Counted from the stretch's first letter, positions 32,941 through 44,102 are shown. The stretch is DNA of 64,000 bases from Lepraria neglecta (GCA_033220425.1 CM065646.1:3479501-3543500), one strand, 5' to 3'. The notes: generated by a model from the sequence alone, not told the origin. Numbers and translations: made by a program.

Positions 32941-34676
32941 GGAGGTTGAGAGATCTATCCTCAGACGTGTAGGGTTAGAATATCTAAATTTTTCGTTCTT
33001 AAATATATTCTTAGTAATAAAAACGTCTTGTGACTTAGCGTTCGAAACCACGGATGTTATTCTTGTATAAGAGTAACTATAGTATAGACGTACCGCTAGA
33101 TTTACGATGAAATAGATGACAAAGTTCTGGACATAGGTAGTAGTACTAAGCGCTGCAAGCGGAAATATAATCTAGGACCTATTTAGAATAATTAAATTAG
33201 TATTAGGAGACTAAGGGTCTCGTCACGAAAGGCTATTTATAATTAATATCTATCTTTAGGATAAGGAACTCTAAAGCCTAAGGAAAGGAATGCCAATTTT
33301 AACGGTCTACCTCTAAATTTAAGATCAGTAGGAAGCCGTACTATAATAATACGGCAAGGATAAGAGATATAGAAAGAGGGTATATACTTAATTAGCTAGT
33401 AGTATTAAAGCTGGATTATTACTAAGGATTGAAGGCGTCTAAAGATAGTAACTGGGTACCGGGTGATATAGTCTTGGCTCGAAGGCTAAAACACTTAGAT
33501 ATAGCCTCAAATCTTTACAGTGCCTACAATCTATAAGTAGTACAATATATATATATATACTATTCCGTCCAAAGGTATAAGCCTACTTGAAGCTTGCTAA
33601 GCCGGCAAGTCGATCCTCGCCCTCTCTATTAGAGTCTACGCCTCCTTCTCCTTAACCTGTACCAATATTAACTACCTGCCCAACGATCTTCGTTTCGGAT
33701 GAGTTGGACAAGCTACCCTATCAAATTTAAGCCGGTGCCGTCGTACCGATAGCGCGAAGCTATAGAAGATATGACGGAGGGGGGTCCGTCTATATATAAT
33801 TTCAGGCGTAATATCTTCAGCTAGTCCTTTTGGTGGAGAAGTCTATTATATACTAGTAACCTTATACTATACTTGAAAGAATAGAAGGAGTCCACGTAGC
33901 AATCCAAGCGCCCTGTTCAATCTTGTGCAAGTATACTTACAGGAAAGATTGTCTCCTAGTACCTAACGTCCCTCCCTATATAGCGAGATACCCTCCGTGC
34001 CGAGATATATAAGGAGTAACTTACTTTAACTTCTAGTAACTCGAAACCTGTATATACGTTGATATTCGCTATAATTGTATATAGTTAAGTTATATACTAA
34101 GTTATAGCTATGCATAAACATCCAAGAACCCTTCTGCCTAAAAATTACATTGGCATCGTCGCCTTCACGCCTAAGTTACCAAGAGCCTTCTTTTCGTGTA
34201 TAATGATAGTCCTTCGCTATAGTACTACTATAAAGCTCTTACCACTTATAATACTTATAGAGAGGTCTTATCCGATCCTTAGAGCCTTACCATAACGCGT
34301 GTTGAAATATCCTTGGACTGCAGAGGTGATTAGATGGTGTCATGGATCAAGCTCATGTAAACATGTCATCTGAATGCCTATACTGCGCAATTGTCTGCTG
34401 ATCTGCTTGATTGTCTACCGAAAACCTAGCTACGAATGCAGAGATTTCCTGTCTACTAGCGCCTTGGCATGCTTGTTTAGTTATTGACCCGGCAACCGAA
34501 AAGGGTTTGATTAAAGAAAGACTTGGTGAAATAAGCGAGGCCGCTGTCCCCTGAAGCTTCGTTTCCGTTCTCCTTCTCCTAATAATCCATCTTCTAATCT
34601 ATTAACCCTATCGCCTTTGCTAAAGCCGCCGGTGCTACCCTCTTCTTGTTGACTCCAACTCCTACCTAACTTCCTG
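32941..34676. other. Long stretch without a recognised gene
   Basis: Both strands were read; fragments such as RVYASFSLTCTNINYLPND (plus, near 33640) look coding-like but cannot be assigned. The DNA shows heavy TA enrichment. It may hold a badly mutated gene or transposon. Confidence 0.3.
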
Positions 34677-34698
34677 CCCCGCCCCGCCCCGCCCCGCC
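34677..34698. repeat. Short CCCCG tandem repeat
   Basis: About four units of CCCCG lie within a C/T-rich stretch some 230 bases before the kinase remnant, possibly part of its upstream region. Confidence 0.6.
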
Positions 34699-34913
34699 TC
34701 TCGACTACTTTATAACCGTCGCTATTCACGCGCCCTGTTACTCTAGAATTACATTCCCTTCCCCTCCCTATCCTAGGCCTCGCATGGCGTCTAGCCTAGG
34801 ACTATACCTGTGCGCGCTATAAGACCCTTTCTCTCCCTCTTATCACTTCTTAAGGTACCTCCTACCTAATACCTCGAAAAATTACGATCTCCAAGCAAAA
34901 TATATAATAATAC

Positions 34914-35652
34914 GATATTACCGAATACGAGACAATTTCTTGCCGCTGGGAAATTAGGGGTCGTATATAGGATTGATCCTGAAAGAGTCCTGAAAGAGTT
35001 CTACGATGGTAACGGGGGTGAAATTGAACGCCGGGTATATCAGCGGCTTGGTTTATACCCTAATATTGTAAAGGTGCTGGATACACGGACGGATGGCTCC
35101 ATTATTCTCGAGCGAGGTATACCCCTTCGGATGATCTATCGAGCTTCCTCTACAAATAAGATACTAATTCTAACGAAAGTTTACTGGCTAAGACACGCAG
35201 CTGAAGGCTATTAGTATTTATACGCCCGCGACATTATTCATAGCGATATTGGATGTAATAATCTAATTCTAACGGGGGAGGACTATATAAAGTTGATTGA
35301 CTTTGAAGGCTGCAGTATTGATAGTGGACCGGCAGGTTCCTGCTACGAATGGTTTAGCTACTACCTATCGATGCCTCGAGTGAGTCGACGTACGGATATT
35401 TTCGCATTCGGCTGTGTAATCTACGAAGTTTTGGCTGGGAGACTACTATACTATAAGCTCGAAATATCGGATGACCTATATAAGTAAGTTGAAGAGCTAT
35501 ACGCAAACTAACACTTTCCTGATGTTACGAATCTTCCCCTTGGTCAACTAATACGGAGTTGCTAGTATAGCGATATCAACTCTATAAGCGAGGTTATTCA
35601 AGAACTAGAAGCGTTTCGTACTAGGCCCCTCAGGTGAAAGGTGTTATTATAA
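34914..35652 (+). pseudogene. Small fungal protein kinase
   Basis: The frame reads FLAAGKLGVVYRI (Gly-rich loop region), VLKEFYDGNGGEIERRVYQR, GLYPNIVKVLDTRTDGSII, then the catalytic loop DIIHSDIGCNNLIL (HSD in place of HRD), LIDFEGCSIDSG (DFE in place of DFG), and TDIFAFGCVIYEVLAGRLLY (APE-distal region). It ends with FPDVTNLPLGQLIRSC and EVIQELEAF. Size and variant motifs suit the small fungal kinase-like proteins that often sit in accessory regions. A few stops are present, and the start is uncertain because no ATG lies at the expected place. The block 35293-35487 is open. Confidence 0.75.
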
Positions 35653-36504
35653 GCTATGAGATGAAGAGTGGTCGTGTTCTATAGCTACTAAAAATTGTAC
35701 GAGCTTTTAATGTTACTAGGACCTCTATCCTTCCCCCTTATCTAAGTCCCCCTTTCCGCCCAAATATTATTTTAATTGTCTTACCGTGATTGTCTTTCAA
35801 TTTGTACTTGACTTTCCGTCCTATAAAATAGCCCTCTACTCAATCTTTCTAATATATTGCTATCTAGACAGTAGTATCCACCTATCATTCATTGAATATT
35901 TAGCTAGCGTATATACGAATAGCGTATGGCTTGACTTAACCATCTGACTTGGTAGACTTCTAGCGCTATCCCTGAATCACGGTATGCTGGGCACGTACCC
36001 CCTTTCCTTGAAGGGAGCTGATCTAGCGCTATATTATGCGTTGGATTATTACAAGGAGGGTCTGGCTTAGGTGACCGTAGATATCTCTTGCGTAGGCGTG
36101 TCTCTATCTTATACTGTGGTTGCTTTGTGCACTCGCCCTGAACAGCACGTGTTATGCCGTAAGTATACATAGTAAAGAGGTACGCCTTGTCGCTATTTGG
36201 GGTAGTGATCTGAGGAAGTCTATTGTTCGCTTCGTAAAGATAAGCCGCCCGCGCTCCGCTCCGGCAATAACCAACACATGTGATTTCTATTTGGCATAGT
36301 ATATATTACAATATAATACTACGTAATCGCACTAAGTCGTTATGCTAAGATATATCGGCAACTTTTTCACCCGGAGAAACTCGGAGTATATAATTTCAAG
36401 GGCTGAGTGCCCTTAAAGCTTAGAGCAACTTTCTTTATTGATAGAACTATCGTCCTAATACGCCGAAATTTGAAGATATATAGATGGCTGCAGTGGAGTA
36501 GGGG
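35653..36504. other. Intergenic stretch
   Basis: An 88-codon minus-strand frame (35904-36170) is open but unfamiliar. No gene is called. Confidence 0.3.
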
Positions 36505-36735
36505 TGTAAAGCTGAAGCGGGTTTTGATGCTATGAACGGAACGATCGATAGAATTACCAATACTACCGTATTTTTCTCCCTACAGACTGAATTTCTAAGG
36601 ATAAATATCTAAAGAATAATAATGTTTTTTAACCGTAACTTTGAATATTTATGATGGAGAGACTTGAGATACCTAAATAATGGATGCGTCTCGGTAGGGG
36701 GGGTGTCTCGGTACCTAGGGAGGGACGTCAGCTTT
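36505..36735 (+). repeat. Unknown conserved coding family, copy 2
   Basis: This DNA aligns along its length with 17795-18020. The plus reading is EAGFDAMNGTIDRITNTTVF, then, after stops, a part aligning with the VNNGFVSARWVSLHAG region of copy 1. It is more damaged than copy 1, with more TA dinucleotides. Confidence 0.5.
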
Positions 36736-36839
36736 TCTGTACGACTATATTACTAGGACTTAAGCGACGTAAAGCGGGTCGCTCAGGACCGCCTGTGTGT
36801 ATGGTTCAAACCAATCATGTGGAGGTCTTGTGTACCTGG

Positions 36840-37319
36840 GCTGCATGCTTCTGCAGGTGCTCTATATTTGATAGGTTGATTTGGCGGCTTCGGTTGTACC
36901 TGCAGCCTCTGCAGCCTCCTAGCAATCGAGCGCGTGCCTAGCGACAATAGGCTGGAGGAGGTCCAATATCTCGGTGACGGCGCACATCTCCTGTTACATC
37001 CTCAACAACACCTCCAAAAAGTACATACTACTTACTAGAAGCCGAGCATATCTCGGATACTAGGCTTCCAAGGGCATACTACGATATATTCCAGACCGCC
37101 ATAGCCCACGGAGACCAGGCGAGGGCAAAGGGCTTTGCCGAAAGAGTATATGCTAGGCTGCGAGGGGCAGATAGTCCGGGGAGCTTGTAGATAAGACGAC
37201 TGGCAGAAAACCCGAAAAGCCATCGGTTATTTGGTATGTCGAAGCAATGGAGACAGAATGAGACGGAAGTTCCGAAGCGATTAGGAGACGAAGAGTTCGA
37301 GAAATGGCTTTAGAGATAA
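36840..37319 (+). pseudogene. SET-domain protein, C-terminal part
   Basis: Near 36877 the sequence reads FGGFGCTCSLCSLLAIERV, the CxCxxC post-SET zinc site, followed by DNRLEEVQYLGDGAHLLLHP. In the next frame comes EAEHISDTRLPRAYYDIFQT, AIAHGDQARAKGFAERVYAR, MSKQWRQNE and LGDEEFEKWL before the end. This succession is typical of fungal SET-domain proteins of the SET5 type (putative lysine methyltransferases). The catalytic N-terminal SET portion (NHxCxxN) is not found upstream, where the unknown repeat copy lies instead, so this seems to be a truncated gene. Confidence 0.65.
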
Positions 37320-37847
37320 AACATTTAGATGATACGAGATAGTAATGTGTAGTGATAACGAACCCCTGGAGGATATAGTAATACTGGTGGTTCTGCTAAT
37401 TCAATGGCGGGTCCAGTAAGGGAAATATAAAGCCCGCAGTATGATTTTTGAAGCCGGTACGCCCGGCGAACTCAGTATAGCTTCCCGAAATATAGAACGT
37501 AGCTAGGGCTTTCTATAAGTGCCTTTTTGGTCGAGTATATTCGTTTGTGCGCTCCCGATGAGACTTGCTTTCAAGGTGGGGGTAAACGAGGCACGGGGTA
37601 AGCTTGTATACCGCGAGAGGCAAGCTTTGATATATCCGTCTAAACCGTCTGTAGAAAGAAAAAGATATACAGAGATTAGAGACTTGAATACTTATTCAAT
37701 TAGAAAGAATCAATGTATAAGGGGTGACCAACTCAGCTAGCTCGATACTAGACCGAAGTATCTGAAAGATAACGGTGATTGGATCTTGGTTACTCCTGAG
37801 GTGGTCGTCTTGAAAAACAAAATACAAATTTGAAATAGGCGAACTGG
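37320..37847. other. Stretch between SET remnant and captain
   Basis: Only short frames without a family are seen. It lies downstream of the 3' ends of two converging genes. Confidence 0.35.
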
Positions 37848-40088
37848 TTAAGTAGGTATTTTGTACACTAGCGCCGCATGGTTCTGCAAATACATTATGC
37901 CTGTCAGATCCACGTCGCACCTCGGATGGGGGCATCGGATCAGCTGACCGTCTGGGTGATAGCGGAGGTGGTAACGTTGGAAATGCTTTTTCAGGTCGCC
38001 GTGGCTGGAGAAGGGCCTCAGGCGTCTCGCTGCCGGGAAATCTTCCTTGCCAAGGCAGAAAATATATTATATAGGTTTATATTCGATCGGGAGAGAGTCT
38101 AAAAGACTCCGTCCTTGAAGGGCGGAGGGCGGGGTCCGATCACGTCCAAGCTTGATAGTTAAAGCGGAAGGTTTCAGGCGGTATAGACGCTTGCCTTCCT
38201 GTAAGCGGCACAGGGCTGTTAGAGTATTGATCGCTTCTACCCGCCGTTTATACTCTTCCTTAGGGGATGGCGTCGCGAAGGTAAAGAGCGCGTTAATAAC
38301 CCGGACACGCTCTACAAAGACATAATCCTCTGCTGTCGCCGTCTCCGGTTCAACGGATAGTAGTCCTTTCAGCTGTCGTTGGATGTCGATTACCGGCTGC
38401 TCCCTCTTATACCTCGCTTTGACTGCTTATAAGAGAGTATCCTCCTACCGCCGTCTCGTATTGCGATAGGCGCGATAGGCTTCTTGATATTCGTCGTAGA
38501 TAGGAGTCCCTATTATACTGGCGATAGTTCTCTTCTTATCTGCGAACCACTACCTCCGCGATTGGAGCCTCCGACGTAGAAGCCTTACCTCGGGGTAACG
38601 GTTGACCTCTGCTTGTTGAGCGGTAGTAAGTCTCCTCAGCCGTCGTCGATCAATCGTGCGACTCATCCCACTAGCGGCTCGTATCAACGCGGTTTAGGGT
38701 TCTAAGCCGCGGTAGGCGGCGTGAGTGTCGGGTATATACTTCGAGGCGTAGTTCTCCTGGAATACTCTGGAGTTACGATGTTACAGGACTAGGTTCCGTT
38801 GCGATTCGGTGATAAAGCCTATATAACTATTAACCGACAGCTGGAGAAATAATCGACGGACTACTTACTGCTATTATTAAGGGCTTCGCCGTTACCCCGT
38901 CGAAAGGTATATAGACCGGTAGGAAGCTCTATACCGGTGATACTTCCAAGGTTAACTATCTACGAGCGGAGAGTACTGACGGGCAGAGCTTTATCGTCCG
39001 AAATTCGAACCCTATTTATAGTAGATTAGGATCGGCGGAAAAGGGGAACGTTTTGTATCGTATCCTTAAAAGGCACCGGCAGCTGTTTCTGTCCCGGTTG
39101 GATCCGGAGACGGAATAATTATTTAGGGGAAGTCAAATCGGGGGCGGCGAAGGCCTGATCGGTAAAGATTAATATAAGTAGGTTTAGCTGAGGATAAAGT
39201 AGCAGGCATGGTTCGTTAGGTATATCCGGGATCCCGAACTCGTTCCTGCTATAAACGTTAGCTATCCAACTAAAGTCCGTTACAAACAGGGCGCAAAGGG
39301 GAAGACCGACGTGTCTTTTTCCCCTAGGTAGCCTTTTGTATTTATAAATACGATCTTAATTAACCTTCGAGGAAATTCTCCTCTATTAGGATCTAGAAGT
39401 AAGGTAACCTTAATATATTTATAACGTAGAGCTAAGAGTATAGAAGGCCGGTTACCGGTAATGCCTACAAGTTATATAATCAAGGCCAGGTCTATACGGT
39501 GCCGCTTATAATTAAATATTACCTCGATAGAGAGGTATAGGGTCTTGAGGAGCTCGAACTCATCCTCGGTACGTATAATCGGCTTCTTCTTCTTCTCCGT
39601 TCGTAGCCTATATTTGATCGCTAGTTACTATCTTACCTGCTCCTATTTAGTAAAGGACCACGTATATAAGAAGGCGCTCGCGTACTCCTTGTATCCGGCT
39701 CTTGACGAGCGGATCGATCTGTAGACAGCCTGTCTCTTTCCTTCGCACTAAGTAAAATATATTCTAATATATTTGTAGAGTACTGGCTGTACCCAGGCTG
39801 TCTTTTTGAACGGAGAGTAACCAGTTAAAGAAGGCGTAGAGGATATTAATTAGAATCTTTTCGAGGGTAATAAGAGGGTCTTTCTTAGTGAATATACAGT
39901 ACCTATAGATATTAATCAGATCGCCTTAGTCCAGTCTACTAAAGGCAGGGTAAATCTCCTTACTAGTCCTAAAGGTTCTTGATCCAGCTCTGCAGATCCT
40001 TAGTACTCGCCTTATAGACTCGTTAGGTGAGAGTCAATACGTCAAAATCAGCTTCCATTTCCATATAGTATTCCGTCGAGTGTTCCAT
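37848..40088 (-). pseudogene. DUF3435 tyrosine recombinase, Starship captain
   Basis: From an ATG (complement of 40086-40088, MEHSTEYYMEMEADFD) the gene reads leftward through YRYCIFTKKDPLITLEKILI, RTEDEFELLKTLYLSIEVIF, LVGITGNRPSILLALRYKYI (first catalytic Arg, near 39448), NEPCLLLYPQLNLLILIF, SDDKALPVSTLRS, YTFRRGNGEALNNS (second Arg, near 38904), RNLVLQHRNSRVFQENYASK (His near 38779, nucleophile Tyr near 38750), then YRGLEPQTALIRAASGMSR and a helical arm. A C-terminal zinc-finger tail follows (HGDLKKHFQRYHLRYH, RCPHPRCDVDLTG). Two GT-AG introns fit well (38819-38868 and 39246-39310), and a third is likely near the N-terminus. About fifteen TAA/TAG stops, mostly at Gln positions, inactivate it. 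Captains sit at one end of Starships and are transcribed into the element, here leftward. Confidence 0.88.
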
Positions 40089-40640
40089 TGTCTGTTCCAC
40101 CGCTTTGCTATACCCTCGGGGAGCTATAGGGTCGATATACGGGGGCGGTAGGAGGTAGAGGTAGAGTATTTAGGAGTAGGGACGGCGATAAGAGTATAAG
40201 AGGATAAGGCGAGGGGTAGAGGAGTATAAAGGATATGGTTATTAGGGATAATTGGACAAAGAGAATGCCTGAAAGAAAATAGCCAGTTCTTGAGTCGTCG
40301 CAGAGGGACCAGTTCTAGATATATAGTGTAGAGGGGAGAGGGGGGACATGATATATATAGTATTAGACCGTATATAGGAGTAATAGAGACTGAATCGAAG
40401 TGCCGAGCTGGGCGATACGGTTGTCGATAGCCGTGACTATATAGGAGCGAAAAAGAATTAGGGCGGTGGGGGTGCACGGGTCCTTGGCGTTAGAGGGGAA
40501 GCAAGGGGGGAACCAGTAGGGCGGTAGAGGATCTGGTAAAAAGGCGCCCAAAAGCGGCGCCCGAACCTGCCGGAAACGGTAACCTTTTTGCCGTCCCTTC
40601 GTTTAATCTTATAATTTACTTTTATAGATCTAGAGAAAGG
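40089..40640 (-). promoter_or_regulatory. Captain upstream region, candidate Starship 5' edge
   Basis: The 550 bases upstream of the captain are polypurine on the plus strand and less AT-rich than what follows. Near 40545-40605 lie facing segments (AAAAAGGCGCCCAAAAGCGG and GGTAACCTTTTTGCC) that could fold back. Base composition falls sharply to very AT-rich at about 40610-40640. Since captains usually start within a few hundred bases of the element end, the Starship edge may lie here; this is inference, and no target duplication was identified. Confidence 0.35.
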
Positions 40641-41029
40641 TATAAGTATTCTTCTTTCCTAAATAAGAACGAAATATATAGCTAATAGGTCTAAGATAAG
40701 GGTTACTTTCTAGTACTAATAATTATAATAAGTCTATATTATATATTTTTTCTAGTAGAATAAATAGTATTAGACTTAGATATAAGAGTACGGATCTATA
40801 GAAACCTTTATCTATTAGTACTATTATTTTTATTATAATAGTGCTTTATTATATATTCGAAGAATATAAATATAGCTTCTATAGGATTAAGAGATAGGAT
40901 AGTATATTAGTTAGTAGTAAGTTAATCTAATACTCAAAGAATAACCTATCTTTCTTCTAATAACAGATTATCGCGATATTCGGAGCAATTCCGCACTTGC
41001 AGCCAATGAGATTGGCCCTATATTCTATA
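40641..41029. other. AT-rich degraded stretch
   Basis: Very AT-rich DNA with TA excess, probably an ancient RIP-mutated repeat; no coding reading is recoverable by eye. Confidence 0.4.
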
Positions 41030-41690
41030 TTCCCTCTCTCGGCTAGCGCCTTCAACTACCAAAACTTGAATTCGTATCGTAACTTCTTCGCACTACTTCC
41101 CCGCGCTATATATATTATATAATATCAAGATGATTTCACAAGTTTTAGAGTTAATTATTAGCTTGCTTGCGCATCAAGAATTTTTAGAATCGGTCTATTT
41201 ACGCAAAAGTTATAAGTAAAAGAAACGTTTTCGCTATGTTTTACAGGCAGCGCGAGCTCGGTAGCAAATGCTAAGCATTGAGCTTGGCGCCCCCGGACCC
41301 TGGAATATCAAAAGTTGAATGCGTACCGCAACTTCTTCGCAGTAATGCTCCGCGCTATATACGTTATATGATATCGAGATAATCTCATCAGTTTTGGAAC
41401 TAAGTATACGCTTTCTAATACCGTCAAATTTTTCAAAATCAGTCTATTTACGCAAAACTTATGAGTAAAAGAAGTAGTTTCGCCATATTTTGCGGGCAGC
41501 GTAAGCTCAGTGGCAAATACCAAGCATTAAGCTTGGCGCCCCCGGACCTAGAACATCAAAAGTTAAATACGCACCGCAACTTCTTCGCAGCGATACCCCG
41601 CGCCATATACGTCATATAATACCGATATAATTTCATGAATTCTGGAACCAAGTATGCACTTTCCAAGGCCGTTCGAATTTTGAAATTCGG
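41030..41690. repeat. Tandem repeat of about 248 bp, 2.7 units
   Basis: Corresponding strings AAAACTTGAA, AAAGTTGAA and AAAGTTAAA start near 41061, 41311 and 41558, each followed by a GCAACTTCTTCGC-like string and a CGCGCTATATA-like string. GCTTGGCGCCCCCGGACC ends the first two units. The third unit is partial. The family is unknown. Confidence 0.8.
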
Positions 41691-41971
41691 CTAAGATTTG
41701 GCTAAGGAAAGCTGAAAAAATATATTTTGGCCTCCGGAGTAACCTAAAGCTACCCCCGCAGCCACCCCCGCAGCCGCCCCCGAAGTACTAATATACTAAA
41801 TCCTTAACAACTTTTGACTTATTAGGATTAGGGCTTAACTTTATATATATAAAATATACTATAAATAGAGGGCTTTCTAATTTCGCTTAAATTTTCTAAA
41901 TAGAGTATAAAATAAGCGAGATATAGCCGGTTTTATAGTAATCTTCTGTGAAGATTACGGGCACTCACTTG
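41691..41971. other. Stretch between tandem repeat and retroelement C
   Basis: It contains a GC-rich run near 41750 with two copies of CACCCCCGCAGCC-like sequence; otherwise nothing is recognised. Confidence 0.35.
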
Positions 41972-43186
41972 TAGTAGTACTAAATTATAATAGGTAATAA
42001 AAGTATCTCTTCGTCTACCTTTCCTATTAATAGTATTAACCTATTAGCTATCTAAAGGTTATACTACTATAACTTCTTTTAAGTTAGTATTCCTATTATT
42101 TATACTAAGTCTTACGAAATAAAGTTTCTAGTAGCTCTAGAATCTATTACTATAATAGTCCGCTGTCCGTTAATAATTACTAGTATCTTTATATATATAT
42201 TATATTGCGCGGAATACAGATATTATCTAGAGGTTAATATATTAATCTCCTTATAGCTACCCCTACTATAAGGGATTAATCTTTTCTATATACGAGGAGG
42301 AATCCTATAAGTTATTTCTTAAACTTATATTTCTTATAGTCGTTATATAAATATATATACTATTACTATAGATAGTATTAGTTTGCTTCTAGACTCTAAT
42401 ATCTTATTTGGTTTCGATAGTATATCTCTTCCTTCTCTTTCTTATATAGAAAGTAGCTTAGTTATTATTTTCTTACTAAATACTAAGGGTATCCGTTATC
42501 ATTATACTTATAATACTAGTAATTACTATAGAATGATTTTGTTAGAACTCCTAGTTCCTTTCTATAGTTAATTCTATAATAGTCGCAACTATTTTCTATA
42601 TACTATCTCTAGTAGACTTCCTTATATTTAGGGTAATAATAGTTATATCTAAAGTCCGAGATACTAAAATTGTTCTAGAATTCTCTTAGTCTTTCTTCCT
42701 CTAAGTATTCCTTTCTCTCCTTAGATATAGTAGATCTAGGTTCGGGTACTATTAGTAGTTCTTTTCTTTTAATTATAACTTCCTATTCTAATTCTTCCTT
42801 ATCCTAATCCTTCTTAGGTTACTTCCCCTAAGTATTACTACTATCCCTAATATATAGCTTTCCTATCTAAGTATTGGCTTTATTTATAAATCTATCGTTA
42901 GAGAACTCCTTATCTCCTAAGTTAGATTCCTTATCCGGTTACTAACTATAGACTTCGTTCTATATTGGTAAAATTCTGCTAGAATTACTATCCTAGTCCT
43001 GTACTTTTTCTAGTATATTTAGCTACTATCGATATACTATATTTCTCGACTTGTAGTCTCTAGTAAAGTAGCCCGGTTTGCTATAGCTATAATATATAAG
43101 TATTTTCTTTCTGCCCCCTTGCTGCTTCTTACCCCTAGCTAGCTCTCTAAAGGCCTATTTACCTTTCTTCTCTATAAAGTCTAGTT

Positions 43187-43328
43187 TGTCACGATGCGGC
43201 CCAAGGGCTAGGTACTTGGCGTATATCGCTGCACTATGATGGCAAAAGAGTACAAACTAGATCCGCAGATCTAGTCCCTAAACTACTATATATAGTATAC
43301 GGCCCCGACCCCCGGCCAGCCCGTAATA
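43187..43328. mobile_element. Small LTR-like insertion in element C
   Basis: A 142-bp block beginning TGTCACG and ending in its near-inverse interrupts sequence that is continuous in element B at about 51500. Flanks of five bases (TAGTT and TGGTT) look like a target duplication. It is GC-richer than its surroundings (GGCCCCGACCCCCGGCCAG). A solo LTR or a terminal-repeat-in-miniature element would fit. Confidence 0.55.
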
Positions 43329-44102
43329 TGGTTCTATTAGCGCTAGTCTATAAGGGTTGTATTCTTTGTAACCTAGATAGTAGCTCTTCGATTTAGCGAA
43401 AAAGCTCGAGTATCCTATTCTATTAACTCCTCCGTTATACCTTTTTTCTATAGTCCTTTCAAATAGCTTATTATTAATTTTAATTACTTCTTTAATTAAT
43501 TTGTCGAGGGTATTAAGAATAATTCCTAACCTTATAAGTTCGTCCTTAACGTTATCCTTTAGATCTCTTCGGTATATAGTTATTAATATATTATTATCCT
43601 AGTTAGTCTTTACTACGTACTATTAAAATTATATCGAGTACTCTAATATAGATTTCTTCTAGATTAAATACTAAATAGTTCGTATTAATATATTGACTTT
43701 ATTAGATGGTCCGAATATACGGTAGATTTCGAGCCTGAATATTACTATACTTTCTATCTACTACTTAATTTTACCGTCCTCGTTGTCGTCTTCTATATAC
43801 TTCTTTAGGAATAGGTTAATCTACTTTTAGGCCCTTCTATATAAGTAAGTAATAGCGAAGGTAGGGTATTGTTATATAGGTATAAAGTCCCCTTAGAACT
43901 TTAAATATAATAATATCTAGGATAGCTATCCCTTAAGTTTATCTCTTTCTCTATAGTATAAGTCGGGCTAGGCTATCTTAATATATCTACTAAGTCCTTC
44001 GTCAACGGTAGGGCGTCTCTATCCGCTTCCTCCTTCTAAGGAGCTTGGGGTAGATACCCTAGAGTCTCTTAGTATAGTACTTATCCTTGAGGGTACTCAA
44101 AG

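Noticed and set aside
1-40088. TAA and TAG used as sense codons for Gln (altered genetic code)
   Set aside because: Many genes read through if TAA/TAG are taken as Gln, but stops also fall at Trp positions, ATG starts are changed to ATA, and noncoding DNA shows the same TA excess. RIP explains all of these; a code change does not.
40124-40477. 117-codon minus-strand frame upstream of the captain
   Set aside because: It is Pro/Ser/Tyr-rich from a pyrimidine-rich strand, lies where the captain leader is expected, and has no family.
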